Source: JBLHZY01 sp050633265 (GTDB lineage: Bacteria > Pseudomonadota > Alphaproteobacteria > Rhodobacterales > Rhodobacteraceae). Taken from it: 64,000 nucleotides of DNA. The stretch's first letter is position 1. Every line of letters starts with the position of its first letter. This document shows positions 9,252 through 18,138 of this stretch, piece by piece. A program made the position numbers and the translations under genes. The notes beneath the pieces were generated by a model. It did not search any database. It saw only the letters and a program-made list of their open reading frames with translations, and was not told where the DNA came from. Where the stretch lies: contig JBOEGE010000001.1 of the NCBI GenBank assembly GCA_050633265.1, positions 372,001-436,000 of the forward strand. The letters run 5' to 3'.

Positions 9252-10367
9252 CTAATACGGCCCGTCCTCAAGCACACCATCAGCCGACATCTGCGCATAT
9301 AAAAGCCCCTCACGAAGCCCGCGATCCGCAACCGATAAACGATCCGTCGGCCAAACCCGCAACAAAGCCTGCAAAATCGCCGCCCCCGACATGATCAAAG
9401 TCTGGCGATCCCGCCCAATCCGTGGATCCGCGCGCCGCCCCGCAGGGCCCAAATCCAAATAGCCCCGGATCACTTTATCAATCTGATCCGATGTCATCCG
9501 CAGCCCATCCACCCGATTGCGATCATAGCGCCGCAGGCCAAGATGGCTTGCTGCAACGGTCGTCACCGTCCCGCTCGTGCCGATGATCTGAAAACCTTCG
9601 CGCGCCTGAACATCCGCATAAGGCGCAAAGCTCGACATGCTCTCTTCGAAGAACCAGCTCATCAAAGCAAAACGCGCAGAATCGTCCTCAACGTCTTCAA
9701 ACTGATCCTTCAGCGTCGCAACCCCAAGCGGCACAGAAATCCAATCCACAACTTTGGCATGGGGAAACGGGCTGCCCACTGCCGGATTAAACCCGGTGTG
9801 AAGCCGCATAATCGCGCGCGCACGATCAAGCTTGGGCACCTGGCTCAGATCAACCCAAACAAGCTCGGTCGAACCGCCACCAATATCCACAACAAGCAAT
9901 TGTTCGGTCTTGGTGCTCACCAATGGCGCGCAGGAAATCACCGCAAGCCGCGCTTCTTCCTCTGGCTCGATAATATCAAGCTTCAGCCCGGTTTCGCGAT
10001 GCACATAGCGGATGAAATCGCCCGCATTGCGCGCGCGCCGGCAGGCCTCGGTCGCAACAAGGCGCATCCGGGTCACTTCGTGTTTCTCAAGCTTCTTGCG
10101 GCACACGCGCAGCGCCTGAACGGTGCGCGCCATCGAGGCGCGCGAAAGCCGCCCCGTTGCCTCCAAACCGGCCCCAAGCTGGACAGATTTGCTAAAGCTA
10201 TCAACCACATGCAATTGGTTGCCCTTGGGTTGGGCAATCAACATACGGCAAGAATTTGTCCCCAAATCAAGCGCCGCATAAAGCGATGCGGGATCGGGGG
10301 TCGTTGGCAGAGCGCGCTCAACCGGTCTTGGGAACGCAGCCCCACTTTTGGGACGCTTGGGCGCCAT
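9252..10367 (-). CDS. ppx: Exopolyphosphatase / guanosine pentaphosphatase (Ppx/GppA)
   Basis: 371 aa from ATG 10367, which is preceded by GGAGGG at a good distance; the frame opens earlier but that part is low-complexity. ASKHA-fold phosphatase of inorganic polyphosphate and/or pppGpp. The phosphate-1 motif ALDLGTNSCRM is near residue 32 and the second phosphate motif VVDIGGGSTELVWV lies around 165. It is upstream of rlmE on the same strand. Whether polyP or pppGpp is the main substrate cannot be told from sequence. Confidence 0.88.
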   Translation of the reverse strand: MAPKRPKSGAAFPRPVERALPTTPDPASLYAALDLGTNSCRMLIAQPKGNQLHVVDSFSKSVQLGAGLEATGRLSRASMARTVQALRVCRKKLEKHEVTRMRLVATEACRRARNAGDFIRYVHRETGLKLDIIEPEEEARLAVISCAPLVSTKTEQLLVVDIGGGSTELVWVDLSQVPKLDRARAIMRLHTGFNPAVGSPFPHAKVVDWISVPLGVATLKDQFEDVEDDSARFALMSWFFEESMSSFAPYADVQAREGFQIIGTSGTVTTVAASHLGLRRYDRNRVDGLRMTSDQIDKVIRGYLDLGPAGRRADPRIGRDRQTLIMSGAAILQALLRVWPTDRLSVADRGLREGLLYAQMSADGVLEDGPY

Positions 10368-10815
10368 ATCACGCCCTCCAATATATTGGCTTGTGGATAA
10401 GTTACGCTCAATAGGGTGATTTGGCAATCTGGCAATCCGCACAATTCGCCCAAATTCGCACCCCCTCCCACAGCCAGCGCACAGCCGCCAGCCCACAGGC
10501 CAGCCCACTTGGCCAACCCACAGCCCTGCCCGCCGCCCCGCTGTGGCCCCGCGCGCCCCGCCCAGCTCCCCGCCTGCTCCCCACTTGCTCCCTGCGCGCA
10601 AGCCAAGCGTCGCCCGCCCTCATAACCTTCATGAGAAGTTTTCCAATTGCGCCCCCTTCCCTCAAATGCCCGCCTGCACTAGCCATAGCCCAGCAAAAGC
10701 CCAAACCGCGCAGCGCCTCAAAACGTCGCCTTCGGGCCAAGCCATGTCGAAAAACGCCCCCGTTATGCAGGGCCCACTGCGTAGAAAAATACTACGAACA
10801 GGAGAGAATCAGCCC
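10368..10815. other. C-rich low-complexity intergenic region
   Basis: The + strand is dominated by C runs and repeated CAGCCCAC / GCCCGCC words. Frames over it are Ala/Gly/Pro/Arg-rich and without ribosome binding sites. It separates the divergent ppx and one-carbon locus 1. I see no gene or riboswitch. Confidence 0.5.
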
Positions 10816-11112
10816 ATGGCCGATGTTACGATCTTTTACTGGCGCGATATTCCAGCTCAGGTGATGGTGGGCCGCGGCCGCCGTGGCACCAAACGCCCTC
10901 TGTCAGAGCGCTTCGAGCAAGCGATTGATCGCGCCGCCATGAAGATCGGGGCGCGTGATAGCGATGCCTACCTTGCCGAATGGCGCAAAGCCGCGCCCTT
11001 TAGCGTTGAAGGCGAAGACGCTGCCGTTGCGGATGCTCAGGCCGCCAAGCTTGAGGCAGAATACCCCCAAGAGCGGCTGAAATCCCTGATCGCAAATGAT
11101 GGGCGCGAATGA
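10816..11112 (+). CDS. Virulence factor family small protein (PF13769 type)
   Basis: 98 aa. It begins MADVTIFYWRDIPAQVMVGRGR and has a soluble alpha/beta pattern without Cys or membrane segments. The start at 10816 follows GGAGAGAATC. The name is historical; no biochemical role is established. In Rhodobacterales this family sits next to MetF-like and corrinoid methyltransferase genes, as here, and its stop overlaps the next frame at ATGA. I infer an accessory role in the corrinoid one-carbon pathway. The family assignment comes from remembered sequence pattern, not a search. Confidence 0.7.
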   Translation: MADVTIFYWRDIPAQVMVGRGRRGTKRPLSERFEQAIDRAAMKIGARDSDAYLAEWRKAAPFSVEGEDAAVADAQAAKLEAEYPQERLKSLIANDGRE

Positions 11113-11138
11113 CGCGCCCGCGCATATGGGAGGCCGCC

Positions 11139-12098
11139 ATGGCTTTGCTTAACTTTCGCAAGAAACCTGAACCAACTGCGCCAAATCCCGGCGCGGTTGC
11201 TGCTCTGCTCAACGGCCACTCGATCGAGGTGATGCCGCGCACCGCCGCCAAGATCGCGGATTTCCCCGCCCTTCTGCCCAAAGGCACGCGCGTCTATATC
11301 GCCCATATTGAGGGCACCCCGATTGAGGATATGGTCGCCACCGCCGCGCGCCTTAGCGCCGATGGGTATGAGGTCATGCCCCATTTCCCCGCCCGGATCA
11401 TCAAAGACAAAGCCACGCTGAAGGATTGGATCGCGCGCTATAGCGGCGAGGCAAATGTCCGCCAAGCGCTCCTGCTGGCAGGCAATAACGCCGCGCCAGT
11501 CGGCGATTTTCACTCCTCCATTCAGCTTTTGGAGAGCGGCGCATTCGATGCGGCTGGCTTTACCCGCCTGCATGTCGCGGGCCATCCAGAGGGCAACCGC
11601 GATATCGATCCCGATGGCTCGGATCGCGCTGTGATGGAAGCGCTGCATATCAAACAGGCGCTCTCAAATCGCACCGATGCGCAAATGGCCATAGCCACGC
11701 AATTCTGCTTTGAGGCCGCCCCCGTGATCACATGGGCCGAGCGCTTGCAATCCGAGGGCATCACCCTGCCCATCCATCTTGGCATCGCAGGCCCAGCCAA
11801 GCTGCAAACGCTGATCCGTTTTGCCATTGCTTGCGGCGTTGGCCCTTCGCTGAGCGTGCTGCAAAAACGCGCAATGGATGTGACCAAACTCGTGCTGCCT
11901 TATACCCCCGATGCGCTGCTCGCCGATCTCGCCGCGCACAAAGCAGCACTTCCCACAAGCAATATCGCGCAGCTGCATCTCTTCCCCCTTGGCGGCATTG
12001 AAACAGCCGCCACATGGGCCCAGAAAACCTGCGCCGCGCCCACCAATATCCAAGCCGCCCAAAGCACCCCTGCCAATTCCCAAAAAGCCCCGCTATAA
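11139..12098 (+). CDS. MetF-like methylenetetrahydrofolate reductase
   Basis: 319 aa TIM-barrel flavoprotein of the MTHFR family. The start is set at ATG 11139 because GGGAGG lies seven bases before it; an in-frame ATG at 11109 overlaps the upstream stop. Family blocks include YIAHIEGTP near the N-terminus, the MPHFPAR segment and GNRDIDPDGSD. It differs from housekeeping MetF and sits with corrinoid methyl-transfer genes. By analogy with methylamine and betaine demethylation clusters it may oxidise methyl-THF to methylene-THF. Direction of reaction is inferred. Confidence 0.82.
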   Translation: MALLNFRKKPEPTAPNPGAVAALLNGHSIEVMPRTAAKIADFPALLPKGTRVYIAHIEGTPIEDMVATAARLSADGYEVMPHFPARIIKDKATLKDWIARYSGEANVRQALLLAGNNAAPVGDFHSSIQLLESGAFDAAGFTRLHVAGHPEGNRDIDPDGSDRAVMEALHIKQALSNRTDAQMAIATQFCFEAAPVITWAERLQSEGITLPIHLGIAGPAKLQTLIRFAIACGVGPSLSVLQKRAMDVTKLVLPYTPDALLADLAAHKAALPTSNIAQLHLFPLGGIETAATWAQKTCAAPTNIQAAQSTPANSQKAPL

Positions 12099-12129
12099 AG
12101 CGGCGAAATCAAACAGAAAGCCGAAATTC

Positions 12130-13095
12130 ATGACCCGCACCGTTCTTGAGAGCCAAACCAAAACCGTCACCATCGGGTTTGACGAACCCTTCTGCGTGAT
12201 CGGCGAGCGGATCAATCCAACCGGGCGCAAAAAGCTTGCCGCCGAGCTTGAAGCAGGCGATTTCAGCACTGTTGAGCGCGATGCTTTGGAGCAGGTTGCT
12301 TGCGGCGCGATGGTTTTGGATGTGAACGCGGGCGTTGTTTACAACTCCAACCCAAACCCCAATGAAACAGAGCCGCCCCTGATGCGCGCGATGATCGAGC
12401 TGGTGCAGGGCTTGGTCGATGTGCCGCTCTGCATCGACAGCTCGGTGCCCGCAGCGCTTGAGGCCGGGCTCGCCGCCGCCAATGGCCGCCCGCTGGTCAA
12501 TTCCGTTACCGGCGAGGAAGACCGCCTTGAGCTGGTGCTGCCCTTGATCAAGAAATACAACGTCCCCGTTGTGGCGATTTCCAACGATGATACGGGCATC
12601 TCAGAAGACCCGGATGTCCGCTTTGCTGTGGCCAAAAAGATCGTCGAGCGGGCGGCCGATTTCGGCATTCCGGCGCATGACATCGTTGTTGATCCCCTCG
12701 TGATGCCAATCGGCGCGATGGCAACAGCGGGCCAGCAAGTTTTCGCGCTGGTGCGCCGCCTGCGCGATGAGCTTGGGGTCAATACCACCTGCGGCGCCTC
12801 CAACGTTTCCTTTGGTCTGCCCCATCGCCACGGGGTGAATGCGGCCTTCCTGCCCATGGCGATTGGCGCGGGCATGACCAGCGCGATCATGAACCCGGTG
12901 CGCCCGGTTGAAATGGAAGCAATCCGCGCGGCCAACCTGTTGATGAACCACGATGCCAACGGCGCCCAGTGGATCAACTTTAGCCGCGTTCTGGATGCGG
13001 TGGCCGAAGGAACCCCCTTTGCCGAAGCCTCCAAAGCGGCCGCTGGTGGCGGGCGCGGCGGGCGCACTGGGCGCTCCGCACGCCGCCGCGGCTGA
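12130..13095 (+). CDS. Methyltetrahydrofolate:corrinoid methyltransferase
   Basis: 321 aa pterin-binding TIM barrel (PF00809). The signature FCVIGERINPTGRKKL is near residue 20, followed by LDVNAG and a CIDSS strand. It transfers a methyl group between methyl-THF and a corrinoid protein. ATG 12130 is chosen because the family signature begins shortly after it; the frame opens earlier within the metF-like gene. The C-terminus ends in a Gly/Arg-rich tail (GGGRGGRTGRSARRRG), unusual for the family. A similar Arg tail is found on the betaine-homocysteine-type enzyme at 47.9 kb. It follows the MetF-like gene by 31 bp, so the two are probably co-transcribed. Confidence 0.87.
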   Translation: MTRTVLESQTKTVTIGFDEPFCVIGERINPTGRKKLAAELEAGDFSTVERDALEQVACGAMVLDVNAGVVYNSNPNPNETEPPLMRAMIELVQGLVDVPLCIDSSVPAALEAGLAAANGRPLVNSVTGEEDRLELVLPLIKKYNVPVVAISNDDTGISEDPDVRFAVAKKIVERAADFGIPAHDIVVDPLVMPIGAMATAGQQVFALVRRLRDELGVNTTCGASNVSFGLPHRHGVNAAFLPMAIGAGMTSAIMNPVRPVEMEAIRAANLLMNHDANGAQWINFSRVLDAVAEGTPFAEASKAAAGGGRGGRTGRSARRRG

Positions 13096-13193
13096 TCCAA
13101 AACAGGCCCAACCGCCACAACCCGCAGGAAAATCCCGCCCGCCCCTATACGGCGCGCGCGCATTGGATCATCCTGCGCCGAGGCGAGCAATTG

Positions 13194-15230
13194 ATGGACA
13201 AAACGATGAGCGATCCGCTGGTAATCTTCATGCCCTCAGGCAAGCGCGGCCATTTCGCCGCCGGAACCCCTGTGCTTACAGCGGCGCGCCAACTTGGCGT
13301 TGATCTGGATAGCGTGTGCGGCGGGCGCGGCATCTGCTCGAAATGCCAAGTGCAGCCCTCCTTTGGCGAATTCCCCAAACATGGGCTGACCGCACGCATT
13401 GAGGCGCTCTCGCCAATCAATGCTGTGGAAGAGCGCTATGATCGCATCCGCGGGCTAAAACCGGGCCGCCGCTTGGGCTGCCAGGCGACGGTTCAGGGCG
13501 ATATCATCATTGATGTGCCGGCCGAAAGCCAGGTCCACAAACAGGTGATCCGCAAAGCCGCCACCGACCGCGTGATCGAGATGGACCCCGCCACCCGGCT
13601 TTATTATGTCGAGCTGGAAGCCCCCGATATGCACGCCCCCTTGGGCGATTGGGAGCGCCTCAAAGCCGCGCTCGCAACCCAATGGGATGTCCAAAACGCG
13701 ACCCTCCCCACAGGCCTTTTCGCCGATCTTCAGCCCGTTTTGACCAAAGGCGATTACAAAATTACTGTGGCGATCAATGCCGCCGTTGAGGGCGAAAACC
13801 AAGTCGTCGCGCTCTGGCCCGGCCTGCATGATGCGCCGCTCTATGGCCTCGCGATTGACCTTGGCTCAACAACCATCGCCGCCCACTTGAGCGATCTTTC
13901 ATCCGGCGCGGTTGTTGCCTCCGGCGGGCTGATGAACCCGCAAATCCGCTTTGGCGAAGATCTGATGAGCCGCGTCTCTTACGCAATGATGAACGAGGGC
14001 GGCGCGGCCGAGATGACAAGCGCCGTGCGCGAGGCCCTCAATCAGCTCGCCTCCGATCTCGCCCAAGAGGCCAAAATCAGCGTCTCGGATATTTTCGAGG
14101 CGGTCTTTGTCTGCAACCCGGTGATGCACCACCTGTTGCTCGGCATCGACCCTTCCCCGCTTGGCCAAGCACCCTTCCCGCTTGCGCTATCGGACGCGAT
14201 CAATCTGCCCGCAAGCGCGCTTGATCTTGGCCTGAATGCGCAAGCCCAAACCTATATCCTGCCCTGTATCGCAGGCCATGTGGGCGCGGATGCGGCTGCC
14301 GTGGCCCTCTCAGAGGCGCCCGAAAAGGCCGAAGACCTCACCCTGATCGTCGATGTCGGCACCAATGCTGAAATCATATTAGGCAATAAAAACAGGGTTC
14401 TGGCCTGCTCATCCCCCACAGGCCCCGCCTTTGAAGGCGCGCAAATCTCTGCCGGCCAACGCGCCGCCCCCGGCGCCATTGAGCGCGTCGAGATCAACGT
14501 TGAGACCAAAGAGCCGCGCTTTCGCGTCATCGGCTCTGAGCTTTGGTCGGATGAGCCCGGCTTTGATCTGGCCACCGCCACAAGCGGCATCACCGGCATC
14601 TGCGGCTCGGGCATCATCGAGGCCGTGGCAGAAATGCGCGCCGCGGGCCTGCTGGATCGCTCCGGCCTGATCGGATCCGCCGAACAAACCGGCGCGCCCC
14701 GCATTGAGCCGCAAGGCAGAACCCACGCATACCTGCTGCATGACGGCACAGCCAATGGCGGCCCGCGCATCCTCGTCACCCAAGGGGATATCCGCGCGAT
14801 CCAACTGGCCAAATCCGCGCTTTATGCCGGCGCGCGCCTGCTCATGGACGAGCTCGGCGTTGAGCGCGTGGATCGCGTGATCCTCGCCGGCGCTTTTGGC
14901 GCGCATATCAGCCCAAAACACGCCGCCATCCTCGGCATGATCCCCGATTGCCCGCTGGCGCATGTGACCTCAGCCGGCAATGCCGCCGGAACAGGCGCAC
15001 AAATCGCTCTCGCCTCGCGCAAGGCGCGGCGCCATATCGAGGCGCTGGTGCGCAAAATCACCAAGATCGAGACAGCCATTGAGCCGCGTTTCCAAGAGCA
15101 TTTCGTCGCCGCCAATGGCATTCCCCATGCAACCGCGCCCTTTGCAGAACTGGCAACCCAAATCACCCTCCCCGAACCCAGCTTTAACGCAGGCGATGGC
15201 GGCGGGCGCAAACGCCGGCGCGATCGCTAA
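13194..15230 (+). CDS. Reductive activator of corrinoid (2Fe-2S ferredoxin plus ASKHA, DUF4445)
   Basis: About 678 aa. The N-terminal ferredoxin-like domain carries a plant-type 2Fe-2S cysteine set (CGGRGICSKC near 43-52, a later Cys in RRLGCQA). The C-terminal half is an actin-like ATPase with AIDLGSTTIAAHL, LIVDVGTNAEI and ILAGAFGAHIS motifs. RamA/RACE-family proteins use ATP and an electron to return inactive Co(II) corrinoid to Co(I). Candidate starts are TTG 13191, ATG 13194 and ATG 13206; GAGGCGA favours 13194. It is the natural partner of the corrinoid protein at 50.3 kb. Confidence 0.88.
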   Translation: MDKTMSDPLVIFMPSGKRGHFAAGTPVLTAARQLGVDLDSVCGGRGICSKCQVQPSFGEFPKHGLTARIEALSPINAVEERYDRIRGLKPGRRLGCQATVQGDIIIDVPAESQVHKQVIRKAATDRVIEMDPATRLYYVELEAPDMHAPLGDWERLKAALATQWDVQNATLPTGLFADLQPVLTKGDYKITVAINAAVEGENQVVALWPGLHDAPLYGLAIDLGSTTIAAHLSDLSSGAVVASGGLMNPQIRFGEDLMSRVSYAMMNEGGAAEMTSAVREALNQLASDLAQEAKISVSDIFEAVFVCNPVMHHLLLGIDPSPLGQAPFPLALSDAINLPASALDLGLNAQAQTYILPCIAGHVGADAAAVALSEAPEKAEDLTLIVDVGTNAEIILGNKNRVLACSSPTGPAFEGAQISAGQRAAPGAIERVEINVETKEPRFRVIGSELWSDEPGFDLATATSGITGICGSGIIEAVAEMRAAGLLDRSGLIGSAEQTGAPRIEPQGRTHAYLLHDGTANGGPRILVTQGDIRAIQLAKSALYAGARLLMDELGVERVDRVILAGAFGAHISPKHAAILGMIPDCPLAHVTSAGNAAGTGAQIALASRKARRHIEALVRKITKIETAIEPRFQEHFVAANGIPHATAPFAELATQITLPEPSFNAGDGGGRKRRRDR

Positions 15231-15303
15231 CAAAAAACTGCGCCAAATCCGCCGCGCCCCCTCTTGACGCCGCGCAGCTCTTTGCATACCTCCAGCGCCA
15301 TAA

Positions 15304-15377
15304 GCGGGTGTAGCTCAATGGTAGAGCAGCAGCTTCCCAAGCTGAATACGAGGGTTCGATTCCCTTCACCCGCTCCA
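15304..15377 (+). tRNA. tRNA-Gly (CCC anticodon)
   Basis: A 74-nt cloverleaf with acceptor stem GCGGGTG/CACCCGC, D-arm GCTC..GAGC, anticodon loop TTCCCAA giving CCC, T-arm GAGGGTTCGATTCCCTT, and an encoded CCA. The anticodon arm resembles E. coli glyU. Confidence 0.93.
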
Positions 15378-15472
15378 AACGCCTCAATCCCTGCCCCAAA
15401 GCCAATTGACGCAACGGCCCTGTGGCGCGCCTTCGCAATCCTGTCCAGTCTGCCGCAAACGCAGGAGCCCAA

Positions 15473-15763
15473 ATGAACGATATTTTCACAGCCGCCGTTG
15501 AACAGCTAAACGCCCGCATCAAAGGCACGCAGTTTGAACAATCCATCGCTTTGGTGATTGAAAATGTCGGCACGCTTCTGGTTGACAGCTCAGGCGCGCG
15601 CCTCAGCGAGGAACGCGGCGACTGCGCGATTTTTGCCAACGAGAAAACAATGCTTGGCCTGCTTGACGGCTCTGTCAAAGTGATGCCCGCCGTGATGACA
15701 GGCAAGCTCAAGATCAAAGGCGATCCCCGGGCTGCGCTGAAACTTACCGAATTTCTAGATTAA
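15473..15763 (+). CDS. SCP2 sterol-binding domain protein
   Basis: 96 aa single-domain SCP2/sterol-carrier fold: N-terminal amphipathic helix, then beta strands with ALVIENVGTLLVD and the closing MTGKLKIKGDPRAALKL motif, the most conserved part of the family. ATG 15473 follows GCAGGAG. Such small proteins bind lipids or acyl chains; the ligand is unknown. It lies alone between tRNA-Gly and the convergent pgi. Confidence 0.87.
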   Translation: MNDIFTAAVEQLNARIKGTQFEQSIALVIENVGTLLVDSSGARLSEERGDCAIFANEKTMLGLLDGSVKVMPAVMTGKLKIKGDPRAALKLTEFLD

Positions 15764-15797
15764 CTTCGCCGCACAAGCCCTTGATAAGGCGCGAAAT

Positions 15798-17411
15798 TCA
15801 CCCCATCAAATAGCGCAACAACATCTGCGTCGAGCCATCCTTGCCCTCAGCACTCGCTTCACCGGCCAGCACAGGCTGCAAAGCAACGGCCAGCTCTTTG
15901 CCAAGCTCAACACCCCATTGATCAAAGGAATTGATCCCCAAAAGCACCCCCTCAACAAAGGTCCGGTGCTCATAAAGCGCAACAATCTTGCCAAGCATTT
16001 CCGGCGTTAGCTTGGGATAAACCAGCGTTGTTGAAGGACGGTTGCCCGGAAAAACCCGGTGCCGCGCTTGGCGCGAAAGCTCCGGCTCGCTCAGCCCCTT
16101 TGCCGCCATCAATGCCTGCGCCTCTTGCAATGAGCGCCCCTTCATCAAAGCCTGAGATTGCGCCAGACAATTGGCCACCAAAAGCTGATGTTGATGGGCC
16201 AAATCCGGCTCAAACCCGCGCTGCGCGACCATGAATTCGCAAGGCACAATCCGCGTTCCCTGATGGATCAGCTGATAAAACGCATGCTGCCCATTGGTCC
16301 CCGGCTCGCCCCAAACAACCGGGCCAGAGGCAACCTCAAGATCGCTGCCATCCATCGCAACCCGCTTGCCATTGCTCTCCATTTCCAACTGCTGCAAATA
16401 GGCCGGAAGCCGCGCAAGCCGTTGATCATAAGGCAAAACAGCCCGCGTTCCATAGCCGCAACCCTGATTGTGCCACACCCCGACAAGCGCAAGCATCGCA
16501 GGCAGGTTCTCTTCCCAAGGCGCCTCGCAGAAATGGCGATCCATCGCCTGCGCCCCGCGCAAAAACGCGGCAAAATGTTCGGCCCCGATCGCGATCATCA
16601 GCGAAAGCCCAATCGGCCCCCACATCGAATAGCGCCCGCCGACCCAATCCTCAAAACCAAAGACCAAATCAGGATCAATGCCAAAAGCAGCCGTTGCTTC
16701 GCGCGCTGTGGAAAGGGCGGCAAAATGGCGCTCGATCCCTTCTTCGCCCACATGGGGCAAAAGCCATGCGCGCGCGGTTTGGGCATTGGTCATGGTCTCA
16801 ATGGTGGTGAAGGTTTTGGAGGCAATAATCACCAGCGTTGTCAGTGGGTTAAGCCCGCTCAACACATCAGATATATGCGCCCCATCAACATTGGAAATAA
16901 AATGGCAGCGCGGCCCATTGGCATAGGGCGCAAGCGCAAGGGTCGCCATCGCCGGGCCAAGATCCGAGCCGCCGATGCCGATATTGACCACATCAGTAAA
17001 AGCCGCGCCCGCTTGGCCTGCGATCTCGCCGCGGCGCACCCCTTCTGAAAACCGCTCCATCCGGCGCAACGTGTGGCGCACCCCGGGCATCACATCCGCC
17101 CCGTCAACCATGACCGGGCCGCCATCCAAATTGCGCAAAGCCGTGTGCAAAACCGCGCGCCCTTCGGTCTCGTTGATCGCATCGCCTCGAAACATCGCAT
17201 CGCGCTTGGCTGCAACTTGGCCCGCCTCAAGCATCCCGATCAGCGCGGCGCGCGCAGGCGCATCAATCGCCGTTTTGGAATAATCAAAAAGCATGTCGCC
17301 AAACTGCGCCGAGAAACGCTCGGCCCGATCAGCATCCGCTGCAAAGAGATCCATAATCGGCACCTGCATGGCGCGATCCGCATCCTTTTTCAGCGCTTTC
17401 CAATCAATCAT
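15798..17411 (-). CDS. pgi: Glucose-6-phosphate isomerase
   Basis: 537 aa; interconverts glucose-6-P and fructose-6-P. Family signatures are VNIGIGGSDLGPAMA, the TFTTIETMTNA segment and the C-terminal GINSFDQWGVELGK. ATG 17411 (MIDWKALKK) is used because homology starts there and GGAAACG precedes it; an upstream extension is Cys/Arg-rich and not protein-like. It is the third gene of a zwf-pgl-pgi unit, which in organisms using the Entner-Doudoroff pathway lets fructose-6-P be recycled into glucose-6-P. Confidence 0.95.
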   Translation of the reverse strand: MIDWKALKKDADRAMQVPIMDLFAADADRAERFSAQFGDMLFDYSKTAIDAPARAALIGMLEAGQVAAKRDAMFRGDAINETEGRAVLHTALRNLDGGPVMVDGADVMPGVRHTLRRMERFSEGVRRGEIAGQAGAAFTDVVNIGIGGSDLGPAMATLALAPYANGPRCHFISNVDGAHISDVLSGLNPLTTLVIIASKTFTTIETMTNAQTARAWLLPHVGEEGIERHFAALSTAREATAAFGIDPDLVFGFEDWVGGRYSMWGPIGLSLMIAIGAEHFAAFLRGAQAMDRHFCEAPWEENLPAMLALVGVWHNQGCGYGTRAVLPYDQRLARLPAYLQQLEMESNGKRVAMDGSDLEVASGPVVWGEPGTNGQHAFYQLIHQGTRIVPCEFMVAQRGFEPDLAHQHQLLVANCLAQSQALMKGRSLQEAQALMAAKGLSEPELSRQARHRVFPGNRPSTTLVYPKLTPEMLGKIVALYEHRTFVEGVLLGINSFDQWGVELGKELAVALQPVLAGEASAEGKDGSTQMLLRYLMG

Positions 17412-17448
17412 TTTCGTTTCCTTACAATCATTTGTGCAGCGATCTTCA

Positions 17449-18138
17449 TCAAGCGGCCCAATGCACAATCGCGCCCGACAGCACCGATGCCACCGGCGCC
17501 TCATGCGGCGAAAGATGGCGCGCAGCCTCTAAAGCGGCGCGTTTTTCATCGCCCATAATCACAATATGTTTGGCCAAAGCGCCGTTTAGAACCCGCGCAG
17601 ACAGCGTGATCCGCGGCTCACCCGCGCCGGGCGCGCGCATCGGCAAAAGCAGCGGCGCATCCGGCGAAAGCGCCTCATCAAGGCGATCCGCGCCGGGGAA
17701 CAGGCTGGCGGTGTGCATATCCGCCCCCATCCCAAGCAGCAAAACCGACAGCGGCAAACAAGGCGCAATCCCCGCGCTCAGGCTTTCCATCGCCTCTTCG
17801 GCCCGCGCGACAGGCGCATAAAGCGGGATCAAATTGGCCGCCGCAGCCGGGCCAACAAGCAGCCGCTTGCGCAACAAAGCGGTGTTGGAACGATCCGAAC
17901 TTTCCGGCACCCAGCGTTCATCATTGAGCATCACATCGACCCGGCCCCAATCCAAATGCACCGCCGAAAGCACATCGAAAATCGGCCCCGGCGTTGTCCC
18001 GCCCGGCACGCAAAAAGAGGCCCGATCGCCCCGCTCAAGCGCATTGCGCAAATCGCCCGCAAGCGTATCCGCAAGATCCATAAGCATCAGCTCTCGATCT
18101 GGATATTCGATAAATTTCAAGGCTTTATACCCCGCCAC
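17449..18138 (-). CDS. pgl: 6-phosphogluconolactonase
   Basis: 229 aa DevB/SOL-type lactonase that hydrolyses 6-phosphogluconolactone. The nucleotide/sugar-phosphate loop VPGGTTPGPIF lies near residue 44, followed by NDERWVP and LLLGMGADMHTASLFPG. It overlaps the end of zwf by 22 bp and is 37 bp from pgi, so the three genes are almost certainly one transcript. ATG 18138 is the first start; a slightly later one cannot be excluded. Confidence 0.93.
   Translation of the reverse strand: MAGYKALKFIEYPDRELMLMDLADTLAGDLRNALERGDRASFCVPGGTTPGPIFDVLSAVHLDWGRVDVMLNDERWVPESSDRSNTALLRKRLLVGPAAAANLIPLYAPVARAEEAMESLSAGIAPCLPLSVLLLGMGADMHTASLFPGADRLDEALSPDAPLLLPMRAPGAGEPRITLSARVLNGALAKHIVIMGDEKRAALEAARHLSPHEAPVASVLSGAIVHWAA

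Noticed and set aside
10408..10740. Gly/Ala/Trp-rich frames on the minus strand upstream of ppx
   Set aside because: They come from a C-rich low-complexity tract and have no start signal.
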